In this document: one piece after another, positions 18,793 to 27,058 of the stretch
Numbering within the stretch: position 1 is the stretch's first letter
Layout of the letters: every line of letters begins with the position of its first letter
Assembly (NCBI GenBank): GCA_963773085.1
Contig: CAVYZS010000003.1
Span: forward strand, 3,264 to 67,263
DNA from: JAENVT01 sp963773085
Lineage (GTDB): Bacteria; Actinomycetota; Acidimicrobiia; Acidimicrobiales; Ilumatobacteraceae
Length of the DNA stretch: 64,000 bases
Reading direction: 5' to 3'
Notes under the pieces: generated by a model
Told to the model about the DNA's origin: nothing
The model's database searches: none
What the model saw: only the letters and a program-made list of their open reading frames with translations
Position numbers and translations under genes: made by a program

Positions 18793-19518
18793 CTAGGGCT
18801 CGACTCGCAGCCAGCCCTCGCCGTCCCTGTAGCGGCGGATGACCCTCGCCGGGGCACCCACTGCAACGCAATAGTCGGGCAGCTCGCCGACCACCACGGA
18901 ATTGGCGCCAACTGTGACATGTCGGCCGATCCGCGACCCGGGGAGCACCACTGTGCCGAATCCGAGCCATGATCCATCACCGATGACGACGGGTTCCTCT
19001 GGCATCGTCTGCTGCGAGATCGGGCGGGTGATGTCGGCATAGCCATGGTTCTGATCGGTGATGTAGACGTGATGTCCGGTCCACACGTCGTTGCCGATAT
19101 CGATGCCCAGATGCCCGACGATCGCGCTGCCGTTGCCGATAAGACAGCGGTCGCCGATCCGGACCACGGTGTCGGTGAGGGACTGCTGACCTGGGGTCAT
19201 TCCCACCGACAAGCTGACGTGCGGGCCGATCATCGTTCCTTCTCCGATGCGGATGTAACGCTCGTTGAAAATGGCGTTGGCAGGAAAGCAGATGATGCTG
19301 TTCCGACCGAACTCGCCGAAGCGTCGCCCTGCCCTGCTGTTCGGCCCGATCGCCCCCCACCAACGGGCGCGTTCCCACGCAGCACGGACGGCGGCACCGC
19401 ACAGTTCGTAGGTCGCGCCGCGCAGCCGGTCCCGCATCGCTGCGAACGCTATCTGCCCCTGCTGAACACGAAACCCGTTAGCATGATCTTCCAGCCGATG
19501 GCACCGTGGGCCCGCCAT
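18793..19518 (-). CDS. Acyltransferase with left-handed beta-helix (hexapeptide repeat) fold
   Basis: Repeated hexapeptides (IRIGEGTMIGPHVSL, VRIGDRCLIGNGSAIVGH, IDIGNDVWTGHHVYI, VVIGDGSWLGFGTVVL, SRIGRHVTVGANSVVV) and the catalytic-type TDQNHGYADI mark an LbetaH O-acetyltransferase. The tail SVVVGELPDYCVAVGAPARVIRRY is the standard family ending. Substrates of this class are sugars or cell-surface lipids. The ATG at 19518 has GGAG just upstream. A TTG at 19548 and an ATG at 19437 are alternatives, and the first overlaps the divergent phosphatidylcholine synthase gene. Confidence 0.85.
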   Translation of the reverse strand: MAGPRCHRLEDHANGFRVQQGQIAFAAMRDRLRGATYELCGAAVRAAWERARWWGAIGPNSRAGRRFGEFGRNSIICFPANAIFNERYIRIGEGTMIGPHVSLSVGMTPGQQSLTDTVVRIGDRCLIGNGSAIVGHLGIDIGNDVWTGHHVYITDQNHGYADITRPISQQTMPEEPVVIGDGSWLGFGTVVLPGSRIGRHVTVGANSVVVGELPDYCVAVGAPARVIRRYRDGEGWLRVEP

Positions 19519-19540
19519 CAGCTCCGAGGAGCGCAATTCG

Positions 19541-20308
19541 ATGTCCAATGCCGGCGAAGCGGCGAAGGTCGTACTTCGTCACCCGATCGCCAAGGGATGG
19601 TTCGTTCACTGTGTCACCGCCACCGGAGCGATTTGCGGCATGCTCGGCATCATCGCCGTGTCCGACAAGCAACCACGCGAAGCCATCTTGTGGCTGGCAG
19701 TGGCCATGGTCCTCGACGGCATCGACGGGCCCGCCGCCCGTGCTTGGAAGGTCTGTGACCACGTACCCCGTATCGACGGATACACCCTCGACCTGATCGT
19801 CGACTTCGTCACCTGCATCGTCATCCCGGTGATCTTCCTGCATCAGTTCCAGATGCTTCCGCATGGGGCATCGCTGTACATCGGGGCATTCGTGCTGTTC
19901 ATGTCGGCGCTGTGGATGTCACGAACCGATCAGATGACGCACGACCATTGGTTCAACGGCTTCCCCTGCGAGTGGAACATGATCGTGCCCACGCTGTATC
20001 TGCTGCGTAGCAACCCGTGGTTCACCACTGGCGCGTGCGTTGCTCTGGCACTGACCCAGCTCACCAACTGGAAGTTCGTCCACCCCATGCAGGTCAGGCG
20101 TTTCCGCCCACTCACGGTCTCGGTGACCGTGCTGTGGTTGGCCACCGTGCTGTGGATGACGTATGAGTCCCCGTACGACAGGCCGGCGGTCGGCACGGCG
20201 TTACTGATCGCCTGCCCGCTGTACATCGTCGCGCTCGGTGTGTGGCGCACGATCGGCCGCGGCGCGCTCGAGGCTGCCGCCGCCGAAGCACAACTGACCA
20301 GCGCATAG
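19541..20308 (+). CDS. pcs: Phosphatidylcholine synthase (CDP-alcohol phosphatidyltransferase)
   Basis: The 255-residue membrane protein carries the CDP-alcohol phosphotransferase motif: D62-G63-x2-A66-R67, a 12-residue gap, then G80-x3-D84-x3-D88. The surrounding sequence (AMVLDGIDGPAARAWKV, GYTLDLIVDFVTCIVIPV, FNGFPCEWNM) is of the Pcs type, which condenses CDP-diacylglycerol with choline. About seven membrane helices are predicted. GAGGAG precedes the ATG. Phosphatidylcholine is uncommon in Actinobacteria, which makes the gene noteworthy. Confidence 0.85.
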   Translation: MSNAGEAAKVVLRHPIAKGWFVHCVTATGAICGMLGIIAVSDKQPREAILWLAVAMVLDGIDGPAARAWKVCDHVPRIDGYTLDLIVDFVTCIVIPVIFLHQFQMLPHGASLYIGAFVLFMSALWMSRTDQMTHDHWFNGFPCEWNMIVPTLYLLRSNPWFTTGACVALALTQLTNWKFVHPMQVRRFRPLTVSVTVLWLATVLWMTYESPYDRPAVGTALLIACPLYIVALGVWRTIGRGALEAAAAEAQLTSA

Positions 20309-20313
20309 ACCGA

Positions 20314-21342
20314 ATGGGCCGCGGCCACATCACCGACGTGCCCGGCGTGAGGGTCGGTCACCACCAGCGATGCGGCAGCGGATGGCGAACAGGCACCACC
20401 GTGATCCGCGTCGATGGCGGCGCGATGGCGTCTTGCGAGGTACGCGGTGGAGGCCCGGGAACCCGAGAAACCGACCTCCTCGATCCGACAGCGATGATCG
20501 ACCGAGTCCAGGCCATCTGTCTGTCGGGCGGTAGTGCGTACGGTCTCTCCGCGGCACATGGGGTGATGCAGTGGCACGAGGAACGCCGCGCCGGCTTCCC
20601 AGTCGGGCCACGGCCGAGCGATGTCGTTCCGATCGTGCCCGCTGCGGTGATTTTCGATCTCGGCCGGGGCGGGGCTTTCACCAAACGTCCCGATGCGGCG
20701 TTCGGCTATCGGGCCTGTGCCGCGGCTCGAGCCGGCGCGGTGCCGATGGGTGCGGTCGGGGCCGGCACCGGAGCACTCGCCGGTGGTCTACAGGGCGGTG
20801 TCGGAACCGCCAGCACGACGCTTGCCGACGGCATCGTCGTTGGAGCTCTGGCTGTGGTCAACGCCGCCGGCCAGGTGATCGACCCCAGCACCGGTCTCCC
20901 ATGGTTCCACGAGCGGATGACCCTCCGCCGGCCACCGACGGCGCAGCGAAAGGCCCTCGTCGACGCAACTCGAACCCCGGTGGCACCGTTGAACACGACG
21001 ATCGGGCTGGTGGCAACATCGGCGGCACTGACCAAACCGGAATGCCGCAAGATGGCCGGGGTCGCCCACGACGGGCTGGCACGGGCAATTCGACCGGTCC
21101 ACTCGATGTTCGACGGCGACACCATCTTCTGCCTGTCGACCGGCGAACACACCCTCGCCGTCGGCAACTCCCCCGGCCTGCGCCGACCCGACACCCGGGC
21201 AGGCGTTGTCAACGCGCTGCTCGCCGCGGCCGCTGACTGCTTCGCCCTGGCCTGCACCCGGGCTGTTGTCGAGGCCAAATCTCTGGGCGGTGCCCCGAGC
21301 TACGCCGATTTGTGCCCCGATGCCTTTCCACGAGGGAGATGA
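20314..21342 (+). CDS. P1 family peptidase (DmpA/NylC-type, autoprocessing)
   Basis: The 342-residue protein has family S58/P1 sequence throughout: ITDVPGVRVGHH at the N-terminus, ICLSGGSAYGL, GAGTGALAGG, and the self-cleavage site PLNTTIGLVATSAAL. There Thr228 after Asn227 should become the N-terminal nucleophile, as in NylC. DmpA and BapA use serine at this place. AHDGLARAIRPVH and FDGDTIFCLSTG follow. Relatives release D- or beta-amino acids from peptides or cleave 6-aminohexanoate oligomers. It starts 5 bases after pcs and lies just upstream of panB. Confidence 0.9.
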   Translation: MGRGHITDVPGVRVGHHQRCGSGWRTGTTVIRVDGGAMASCEVRGGGPGTRETDLLDPTAMIDRVQAICLSGGSAYGLSAAHGVMQWHEERRAGFPVGPRPSDVVPIVPAAVIFDLGRGGAFTKRPDAAFGYRACAAARAGAVPMGAVGAGTGALAGGLQGGVGTASTTLADGIVVGALAVVNAAGQVIDPSTGLPWFHERMTLRRPPTAQRKALVDATRTPVAPLNTTIGLVATSAALTKPECRKMAGVAHDGLARAIRPVHSMFDGDTIFCLSTGEHTLAVGNSPGLRRPDTRAGVVNALLAAAADCFALACTRAVVEAKSLGGAPSYADLCPDAFPRGR

Positions 21343-21450
21343 CCAGATGCAACGCTTTGCTCACGCAGCTTTTGGAACCGGTGCCATGGTCGATAGCTTG
21401 ACCTTGGCGTCGGGGACACTCTCACCCCGGTCGAGGGAGGCAACAGCTTC

Positions 21451-22278
21451 ATGACCAGCGAGACGCATCAACGACCGAAGGTCACGGTTCCCGAGTTGGC
21501 GCGGATGAAGGCGCTCGGCGAGAAGATCTCCATGATCACCGCCTACGACGTCACCTTCGCCCGCCTCGTCGACCTGGCCGGCGTCGACATGATCCTGGTC
21601 GGCGATTCGGTCGGCATGGTCGTGCAGGGAGAGGCCAACACGATCCCCGTGGCCCTCGACGACATGGTCTATCACGTGCGTCTGGTTTCCCGAGCCAAGC
21701 CGCGAGCCCTGATCGTCGGCGATCTGCCGTTCGGCTCGTACCAGGTCAGCCCGCAGCAGGCGGTCGAGAGTTCGATCCGGCTGATGAAGGAGGGCGCCGA
21801 GTGCGTCAAGCTCGAAGGCGGCGTGGTCATGGCCGAAACGATCCAGGCACTGACCCGCGTCGACATTCCCGTCGTGGGCCACATCGGTCTGACGCCGCAG
21901 AGTTTCCACCGCATGGGCGGCCACAAGGTGCAGGGTCGATCGAGCGGTTTCGAGGTCGGAGGTCGGGAGCGGCTCCTGGAGGATGCACACGCCGTCGAGC
22001 AGGCCGGTGCGTGTGCCATGGTGATCGAAGGCGTTCCTCTCGATCTCGCCGCCGAGATCACCAAGAAGGTGTCGATCCCGACGATCGGCATCGGTGCGGG
22101 ACCGTGGTGCGATGGCCAGGTACTGGTGCTGCACGATGTGCTGGGACTCAGCGATCTCACCTTGAAGTTCACCAAGCAGTACGCCAATCTGCGCAGCGCC
22201 GCGATCGAGGCCACGATGGCATATGTGCGCGAGGTCCGCGACGGCACCTGGCCCGACGACGCCCACAGCTTCCACTGA
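21451..22278 (+). CDS. panB: 3-Methyl-2-oxobutanoate hydroxymethyltransferase PanB
   Basis: PanB transfers a hydroxymethyl group from methylene-tetrahydrofolate to 2-oxoisovalerate, the first step of pantothenate synthesis. The 275-residue sequence has the expected ITAYDVTFARLVD, ILVGDSVGMVVQG, VVGHIGLTPQSFHRMGG and IGIGAGPWCDGQVLVLHD blocks; the metal-binding aspartate is in VGDSVG. The start has GAGGGAGG upstream. The preceding 108-bp gap shows no other gene. panC follows after 10 bases, a conserved two-gene unit. Confidence 0.97.
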   Translation: MTSETHQRPKVTVPELARMKALGEKISMITAYDVTFARLVDLAGVDMILVGDSVGMVVQGEANTIPVALDDMVYHVRLVSRAKPRALIVGDLPFGSYQVSPQQAVESSIRLMKEGAECVKLEGGVVMAETIQALTRVDIPVVGHIGLTPQSFHRMGGHKVQGRSSGFEVGGRERLLEDAHAVEQAGACAMVIEGVPLDLAAEITKKVSIPTIGIGAGPWCDGQVLVLHDVLGLSDLTLKFTKQYANLRSAAIEATMAYVREVRDGTWPDDAHSFH

Positions 22279-22288
22279 GTCCACATAC

Positions 22289-23134
22289 ATGCTGATTTGT
22301 CGCGATCCGCGATCGATGCAGTCGTGGAGCCACGAGCAGCGCTCGGCGGGTTTGCGAATCGTCTGCGTGCCGACCATGGGCGCGCTACACGCCGGCCACA
22401 TGGCATTGATCGATACAGCACGCCGGCACGGCGACGTCGTCGTCGTGTCGATCTTCGTCAACCCACTTCAGTTCAACCGCAGCGACGACTTCGACAGATA
22501 TCCACGACCGATCGACGACGACGTCGCCACCTGTCGAGCGGCGCACGTCGACGCGGTGTACGCGCCGACTGCGTCGGTCATGTACCCCGCGGGATTCCAG
22601 ACCCACGTCGAGCCGGGGGAACTGGCCGACTCGCTGGAGGGCGCCGGCAGGCCGGGGCATTTCCGCGGTGTCCTGACCGTCGTCGCCAAGCTGTTTGCAG
22701 CGATGATCCCCGATGTCGCCGTATTCGGTCAGAAGGACCTCCAACAGTTGGCGATCATCCGCCGGATGGTCGTCGATCTCGACCTGGACATCGAGATCGT
22801 CGGCATACCAACCGTCCGTGAGCCCGATGGATTGGCGATCTCCAGCCGCAACCAACGATTGACGCCGGATGATCGGTTGGCTGCCGTCTGCATCGTGCAG
22901 GCCCTCCGGCTCGCGGCCGCTGCTGCTGCCGAGGGCGAACGCGACTCAACCCGGTTGGTCGCCTCGGCGAGTCGGAGGATCGAGGCAGAGCAACGTGCAA
23001 TGCTCGAATACCTCCACATCGTCGATCCGTTGACGCTGGCTCCCGTCAGCGTCGTGGATCGCCCGGCGGTGATGGTCGCGGCAGCCTGGTTCGGCGACGT
23101 CCGCCTGATCGACAACCTCCCCCTCTCCCCCTAG
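22289..23134 (+). CDS. panC: Pantothenate synthetase PanC
   Basis: PanC ligates pantoate and beta-alanine using ATP. The 281-residue protein has the HIGH-type nucleotide motif (VPTMGALHAGHMAL), VFVNPLQF-like IFVNPLQFNRSDD, GHFRGVLTVVAKLF, FGQKDLQQL and the KMSKS-like SSRNQRL. The ATG at 22289 lies 10 bases after panB. No panD is in the window. Downstream lies a pair of duplicated hairpins that could end transcription. Confidence 0.97.
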   Translation: MLICRDPRSMQSWSHEQRSAGLRIVCVPTMGALHAGHMALIDTARRHGDVVVVSIFVNPLQFNRSDDFDRYPRPIDDDVATCRAAHVDAVYAPTASVMYPAGFQTHVEPGELADSLEGAGRPGHFRGVLTVVAKLFAAMIPDVAVFGQKDLQQLAIIRRMVVDLDLDIEIVGIPTVREPDGLAISSRNQRLTPDDRLAAVCIVQALRLAAAAAAEGERDSTRLVASASRRIEAEQRAMLEYLHIVDPLTLAPVSVVDRPAVMVAAAWFGDVRLIDNLPLSP

Positions 23135-23139
23135 CACGT

Positions 23140-23182
23140 GGGCGCGAAACCGGAAGCAGCGGTTCTCACATCGCGCCCGAGC
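23140..23182 (+). repeat. 43-bp hairpin repeat, copy 1
   Basis: The first of two identical 43-bp units. Each contains a perfect 8-bp outer inverted repeat (GGGCGCGA / TCGCGCCC) and a 5-bp inner one (AACCG / CGGTT) around GAAGCAG. The unit begins 6 bases after the panC stop. It could act as a bidirectional terminator or be a REP-like element. Confidence 0.85.
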
Positions 23183-23191
23183 AGGTGCAAC

Positions 23192-23234
23192 GGGCGCGAA
23201 ACCGGAAGCAGCGGTTCTCACATCGCGCCCGAGC
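23192..23234 (+). repeat. 43-bp hairpin repeat, copy 2
   Basis: An exact second copy of the 43-bp unit, separated from the first by 9 bases (AGGTGCAAC). It ends 25 bases before the stop of the convergent CPBP protease gene, so the pair fills the convergent intergenic region. Confidence 0.85.
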
Positions 23235-23258
23235 GGATCTGCCCAGACCGATCTGCGG

Positions 23259-24077
23259 TCAGGTGTTGGACAGCCAGCCGGTCAAGGCCAGAGCCATTGC
23301 CAGGCCATTGAGGATGGCGTGGGCGATCATCGTCGGAGCGAGCCGACCGATGAGGAACGCCGCGCCGCCGAGCACGCAGCCGACGGCGCTCAGCACGAGG
23401 ATGAGACCGATGTTGCCGGTGCCCCGCGTCGGGTCGAAGTGGGCCATGCCGAACAACGCTCCCTGTGCTCCGACCGCCACGACAGCACCGGTTCTCGAGA
23501 GCAGACCACGGAGCACCACGCCGCGAAAGACGATCTCCTCGGCAAGTGGAGCAGCGACGACGGCCAGCACGAGCAACGACACCACGTAACCGCGATCGGC
23601 GGGCAGTTCGGACACGTCCTTGATGTTGCTCGTGAACGGGATCTTGAGCACGACAACGATCACACCGACGATGACCTGGGTGATCAGGCATGCCACCCAC
23701 GTGACAGGACCCCAGCCGGCGTCGACCCACCGAGCACGGAACCCTACGTCGGTACGAAACCGGCCCGTCCCCCATCGACGACTGGAGTACCAACACCACA
23801 TCAGAGGCGGGACATACCCGACCACGCCGAGTATCGAAACATAGACGGCAATCGGCCACTCGAACCCGGAGATCGCGTCCAGCAGGTACCGACTCGCCGT
23901 CACCGACACGAGCAGCGTGATGACCGCACCCCAGGCCGCACGAATCGGCAGCGTCGGATGTGGTGGCGGTGACGGTATCGGTACTGCAGCGAGACCCGTC
24001 CAGGCCCTACCGTCCCAGAAGCGCACCCCTGAGCTGTTCCACGGATCGGGGAACCAGCCGGTCGGGGTCGGCAACAT
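23259..24077 (-). CDS. CPBP family intramembrane metalloprotease with N-terminal DUF2510 domain
   Basis: The 272-residue protein (from the ATG at 24077, MLPTPTGW) begins with a DUF2510 module (GWFPDPWNSSGVRFWDGRAW). About seven membrane helices follow, with the CPBP/Rce1 motifs EEIVFRG (Glu180-Glu181), FGMAHFD (zinc-binding His) and a C-terminal IAHAILNG. CPBP proteases act within the membrane; bacterial members are linked to bacteriocin immunity or protein processing. Upstream in-frame starts (to 24179) would run into the divergent oxidoreductase gene, so the shorter form is preferred. Confidence 0.85.
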   Translation of the reverse strand: MLPTPTGWFPDPWNSSGVRFWDGRAWTGLAAVPIPSPPPHPTLPIRAAWGAVITLLVSVTASRYLLDAISGFEWPIAVYVSILGVVGYVPPLMWCWYSSRRWGTGRFRTDVGFRARWVDAGWGPVTWVACLITQVIVGVIVVVLKIPFTSNIKDVSELPADRGYVVSLLVLAVVAAPLAEEIVFRGVVLRGLLSRTGAVVAVGAQGALFGMAHFDPTRGTGNIGLILVLSAVGCVLGGAAFLIGRLAPTMIAHAILNGLAMALALTGWLSNT

Positions 24078-24125
24078 CGGCGCCAGCGTAGAGGCACCGC
24101 CTGGGTATTGCGTAGTGTCGGGCCG

Positions 24126-25511
24126 ATGACCGATCCACGCCAAGTGTCCTTCTGGCTCGACTCGCTTCCAGTCGATCACCGCTTCACGATGCGCCGGCAG
24201 TTGCCCGGCGACATCACCGCTGACGTGGCAATCATCGGTGCCGGGTACACCGGGCTGTGGACGGCCTACTACCTCGGGCGACTGGATCCGACGTTGCGAA
24301 TCGCAGTCGTCGAGGCCGAGTTCGCCGGCTTCGGCGCCAGTGGCCGCAACGGTGGTTGGCTCTCCGCGCTCCTACCGATGAGCTTCGAGAAGATGGCCGC
24401 GCAGCACGGGCGCGGGCAGGCGATCGCAATGCAGCGGACGATGCACGACGCGGTCGACGAGGTCGCCAGAGTGACCACGAAAGAGGGCATCGACTGTCAT
24501 CTCGCCAAGGGTGGCTATCTCAACCTGGCCCGCACCGAACCGCAGGTCCGAAGGGTGCACGAGCTCCTCGAGCACTACCGGTCGTGGGGGTTCGGTGAGG
24601 AGGATTACCGCTGGTTGACACCCGCTGAGGCCACGGCGCGACTCAAGGCAACCAGAGTGCTGGGTGCCGGCTACACACCGCACTGCGCGGCGATCCACCC
24701 GGCACGGCTGGTGCGGGGGCTGGCCGAGACGGTCGAACGTGCCGGCACCACGATCTACGAGAACACCAGGGTCGTCGAACTCGGTAGCCGTCAGGTGCGC
24801 TGTGAGACCGGAACGGTGTCGGCAGACGTGGTCGTGCGGGCCACCGAGGGATTCACCGCTCGTTTGCCCGGCCATCGCCGCACGGTCGCACCGATCTACT
24901 CGCTGATGATCGCCACCGAGCCGCTGCCCGACAGCTTCTTCGACGAGGTCGGCTGGGCGTGTCGCGAAACATTCAACGATGACCGACGGTTGATCATCTA
25001 CGGCCAGCGCACCGCCGACAATCGCATTGCGTTCGGCGGTCGTGGTGCGCCGTATCATTTCGGCTCGGCAATCAAGCCGGAGTTCGACCGCCGTGCGGGT
25101 GTGCAGGATTCCCTGCTGACGTTGCTCGGCGAGATGTTCCCGGCACTCGGCGACGCCGAGGTCACTCACCGATGGGGTGGCCCGATCGGCGCGCCGCGCG
25201 ATTGGTTCTGCTCGGTCGGTTTCGACGAGACCAACGGTCAGGCTTGGGCCGGCGGTTATGTCGGCGATGGCGTGACGACCACAAACCTCGCCGGACGAAC
25301 CTTGGCCGACCTGATTCTGCGTCGCGACACCGATCTGGTGTCGCTGCCATGGGTCAACCACCGCTCCAGGCGATGGGAGCCGGAGCCTTTCCGATGGCTC
25401 GGCATCAACGCCGTACTGCGACTGCCGGTCGGTGCCGATCGCTACGAGGCGCGCACCGGCAGGACCGAGAAGTGGCGCAGCAAGATCCTCGAGCGATTCA
25501 TCGGGCACTAG
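24126..25511 (+). CDS. FAD-dependent oxidoreductase (DAO family, glycine/D-amino-acid oxidase-like)
   Basis: The 461-residue protein has the Rossmann FAD motif VAIIGAGYTGLWTAYYLG at about residues 37-54, then ASGRNGGW, where FAD is often covalently bound in this family. IHPARLVRGLAE, WGGPIGAPRDWF and GYVGDGVTTTNLAGRTLADL follow. This layout matches gamma-glutamylputrescine oxidase-like amine oxidases (PuuB/OrdL). The substrate is an amine or amino acid but cannot be specified. The ATG at 24126 starts the conserved part. The TAG stop shares CTAG with the convergent M1 peptidase stop. Confidence 0.88.
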   Translation: MTDPRQVSFWLDSLPVDHRFTMRRQLPGDITADVAIIGAGYTGLWTAYYLGRLDPTLRIAVVEAEFAGFGASGRNGGWLSALLPMSFEKMAAQHGRGQAIAMQRTMHDAVDEVARVTTKEGIDCHLAKGGYLNLARTEPQVRRVHELLEHYRSWGFGEEDYRWLTPAEATARLKATRVLGAGYTPHCAAIHPARLVRGLAETVERAGTTIYENTRVVELGSRQVRCETGTVSADVVVRATEGFTARLPGHRRTVAPIYSLMIATEPLPDSFFDEVGWACRETFNDDRRLIIYGQRTADNRIAFGGRGAPYHFGSAIKPEFDRRAGVQDSLLTLLGEMFPALGDAEVTHRWGGPIGAPRDWFCSVGFDETNGQAWAGGYVGDGVTTTNLAGRTLADLILRRDTDLVSLPWVNHRSRRWEPEPFRWLGINAVLRLPVGADRYEARTGRTEKWRSKILERFIGH

Positions 25512-27058
25512 GACGGAAACGCTGTCGGCACGACGTCGGCATACAACCAGGTGGAGAAGAACTCCGTCAGGTCCTGACCCGCCACCTCGTTGGCCAAGGC
25601 GACGAAGTCTTCCGTCGTACGCGACGACCCGTTGTTCTCGGCGACCCAGCGACGCATCAGGGTGAAGAACAGGTCGTCGCCGATCGTCTTGCGCAACGCA
25701 TGCAGGATTGCGGCCCCGCCGTCGTAGCGGTTGAAGCTGAACATTGCCGCAACAACCGGGGTCGCGGTCGCGTCGGGTTCGCGGCTGGCAAGCCCCGATG
25801 ACGCCGAGTCCTCGATCGTCCGCAGGCCGAGGTGGTCGAGCCACATCCATTCGCCATACGTCGCGAAGCTCTCGTTGAGCCAGACATCGATCCATCGAGC
25901 AGGCGACACCGCGTCGCCGAACCATTGATGAGCAAGCTCGTGGGACAGCAGGAGCTCCTGGGTGTAATCAAGTCGACCCGTGGAGAAGTCGTCGCGACTG
26001 AAGAGTGATCGTCCCATCGTCTCCATCGCCAGGCCGCTCGTGCTGTCAGCGATGGCAATGCCGTAGCGATCGAGCGGATACGGGCCGAAGAAATCGTCGA
26101 AGAAGTCGATCTGGTCATCGATCGTGTCCAAGTAGCTCTGCATCGTGTCCCTGTCCTCGCGCAACACCACGCTGACGAGCGGCAATCCGTTCGGGCCGAC
26201 CCCATCGACCACCTCGTAGTCGCCGGTCAGCAGCTGAATCAGGTAGGTCGCCATGGGACGATCCTCTTGCCAGACCCAGGTGTCGGCAGTCGCCGTCGAG
26301 GTGTGGTCGATCAATGCACCATTGGCGATCGCGGTCAAGCCCGACGGCACCGTGAGCTCGAACCGAAAAGTGGCCTGGTCACTGGGGTGGTCGTCGCTCG
26401 GTAGCCACGTATGCGCACCCTCTGGCTCGTTGAGGACGTATGAACCCCCAGGAGTGGTGAACCAGCCGACCATCTGTCCCGCCGCCGACGGTAATGGCTC
26501 GGGTGACAGGGTGTACATCACGTCGATGCCGACGTGCTGACCACTCGACAGCTGGCTGGATGGAGTGATCAACAGCTCGGGCGGCGCGGCAACGAACTCG
26601 GCCGGGGCGCCATCGACCGCAACGGATGACACGATGGGCCCGTCCGAATCCAGCGAAATGGTGGTGCGATCCTCCGTCATCACGAGATCGAGATGTGCGG
26701 TGGCCGTGATCTGGTGCTGTTCGGGGTCGTAGTCGAGGGCCACGGTGTAGTGCTCGACATCGATCCCTGGGTTGCCGAGCGACGGGAAGAGCATGTCACC
26801 GATGCCGTTGTCGTTGCCTGCCAAGGGTGGCATCGTGGTGGAGGTATCGAAAGGCGGTGTGGTGGCAGGATCGGTCGGATCGGTCGGCGCCGTCGTCGTC
26901 CCGGGACCATCGACCGCAACAGTCGTCCCCGCCCCGTCGGCTTCGCCTGTATAGGCGTCTGTGGCGATCACGCCGGGACTCGTCGCGCAAGCAGCCAGGC
27001 AGGCGACCAGGAGTAGACCACCCGTCCGTCGATGCACGGCCAGCGACCTTACCGTCAA
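25508..27058 (-). CDS. M1 family metallopeptidase, secreted lipoprotein
   Basis: The 516-residue zinc aminopeptidase has a lipobox near the N-terminus (LLLVACLAACA), a Thr/Pro-rich linker, a beta-rich N-terminal domain and the catalytic domain. The zinc site is H373-E-L-A-H377 with Glu396 in NESFATYGEW. The usual GAMEN exopeptidase motif appears as LAMETMG, a weaker version. It probably trims peptides outside the cell. It starts inside the end of the ProA-like gene (4-bp overlap), suggesting a coupled pair. Confidence 0.9.
   Translation of the reverse strand: MTVRSLAVHRRTGGLLLVACLAACATSPGVIATDAYTGEADGAGTTVAVDGPGTTTAPTDPTDPATTPPFDTSTTMPPLAGNDNGIGDMLFPSLGNPGIDVEHYTVALDYDPEQHQITATAHLDLVMTEDRTTISLDSDGPIVSSVAVDGAPAEFVAAPPELLITPSSQLSSGQHVGIDVMYTLSPEPLPSAAGQMVGWFTTPGGSYVLNEPEGAHTWLPSDDHPSDQATFRFELTVPSGLTAIANGALIDHTSTATADTWVWQEDRPMATYLIQLLTGDYEVVDGVGPNGLPLVSVVLREDRDTMQSYLDTIDDQIDFFDDFFGPYPLDRYGIAIADSTSGLAMETMGRSLFSRDDFSTGRLDYTQELLLSHELAHQWFGDAVSPARWIDVWLNESFATYGEWMWLDHLGLRTIEDSASSGLASREPDATATPVVAAMFSFNRYDGGAAILHALRKTIGDDLFFTLMRRWVAENNGSSRTTEDFVALANEVAGQDLTEFFSTWLYADVVPTAFPS

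Noticed and set aside
23140..23234. CRISPR array
   Set aside because: Only two units, each itself a hairpin, with a 9-base spacer; no cas genes in the window.
24372..25925. Long minus-strand ORF (517 codons)
   Set aside because: It is antisense to the FAD oxidoreductase and crosses into the M1 peptidase; the translation is Arg/Gly/Asp-rich with no family motif, a typical high-G+C shadow.
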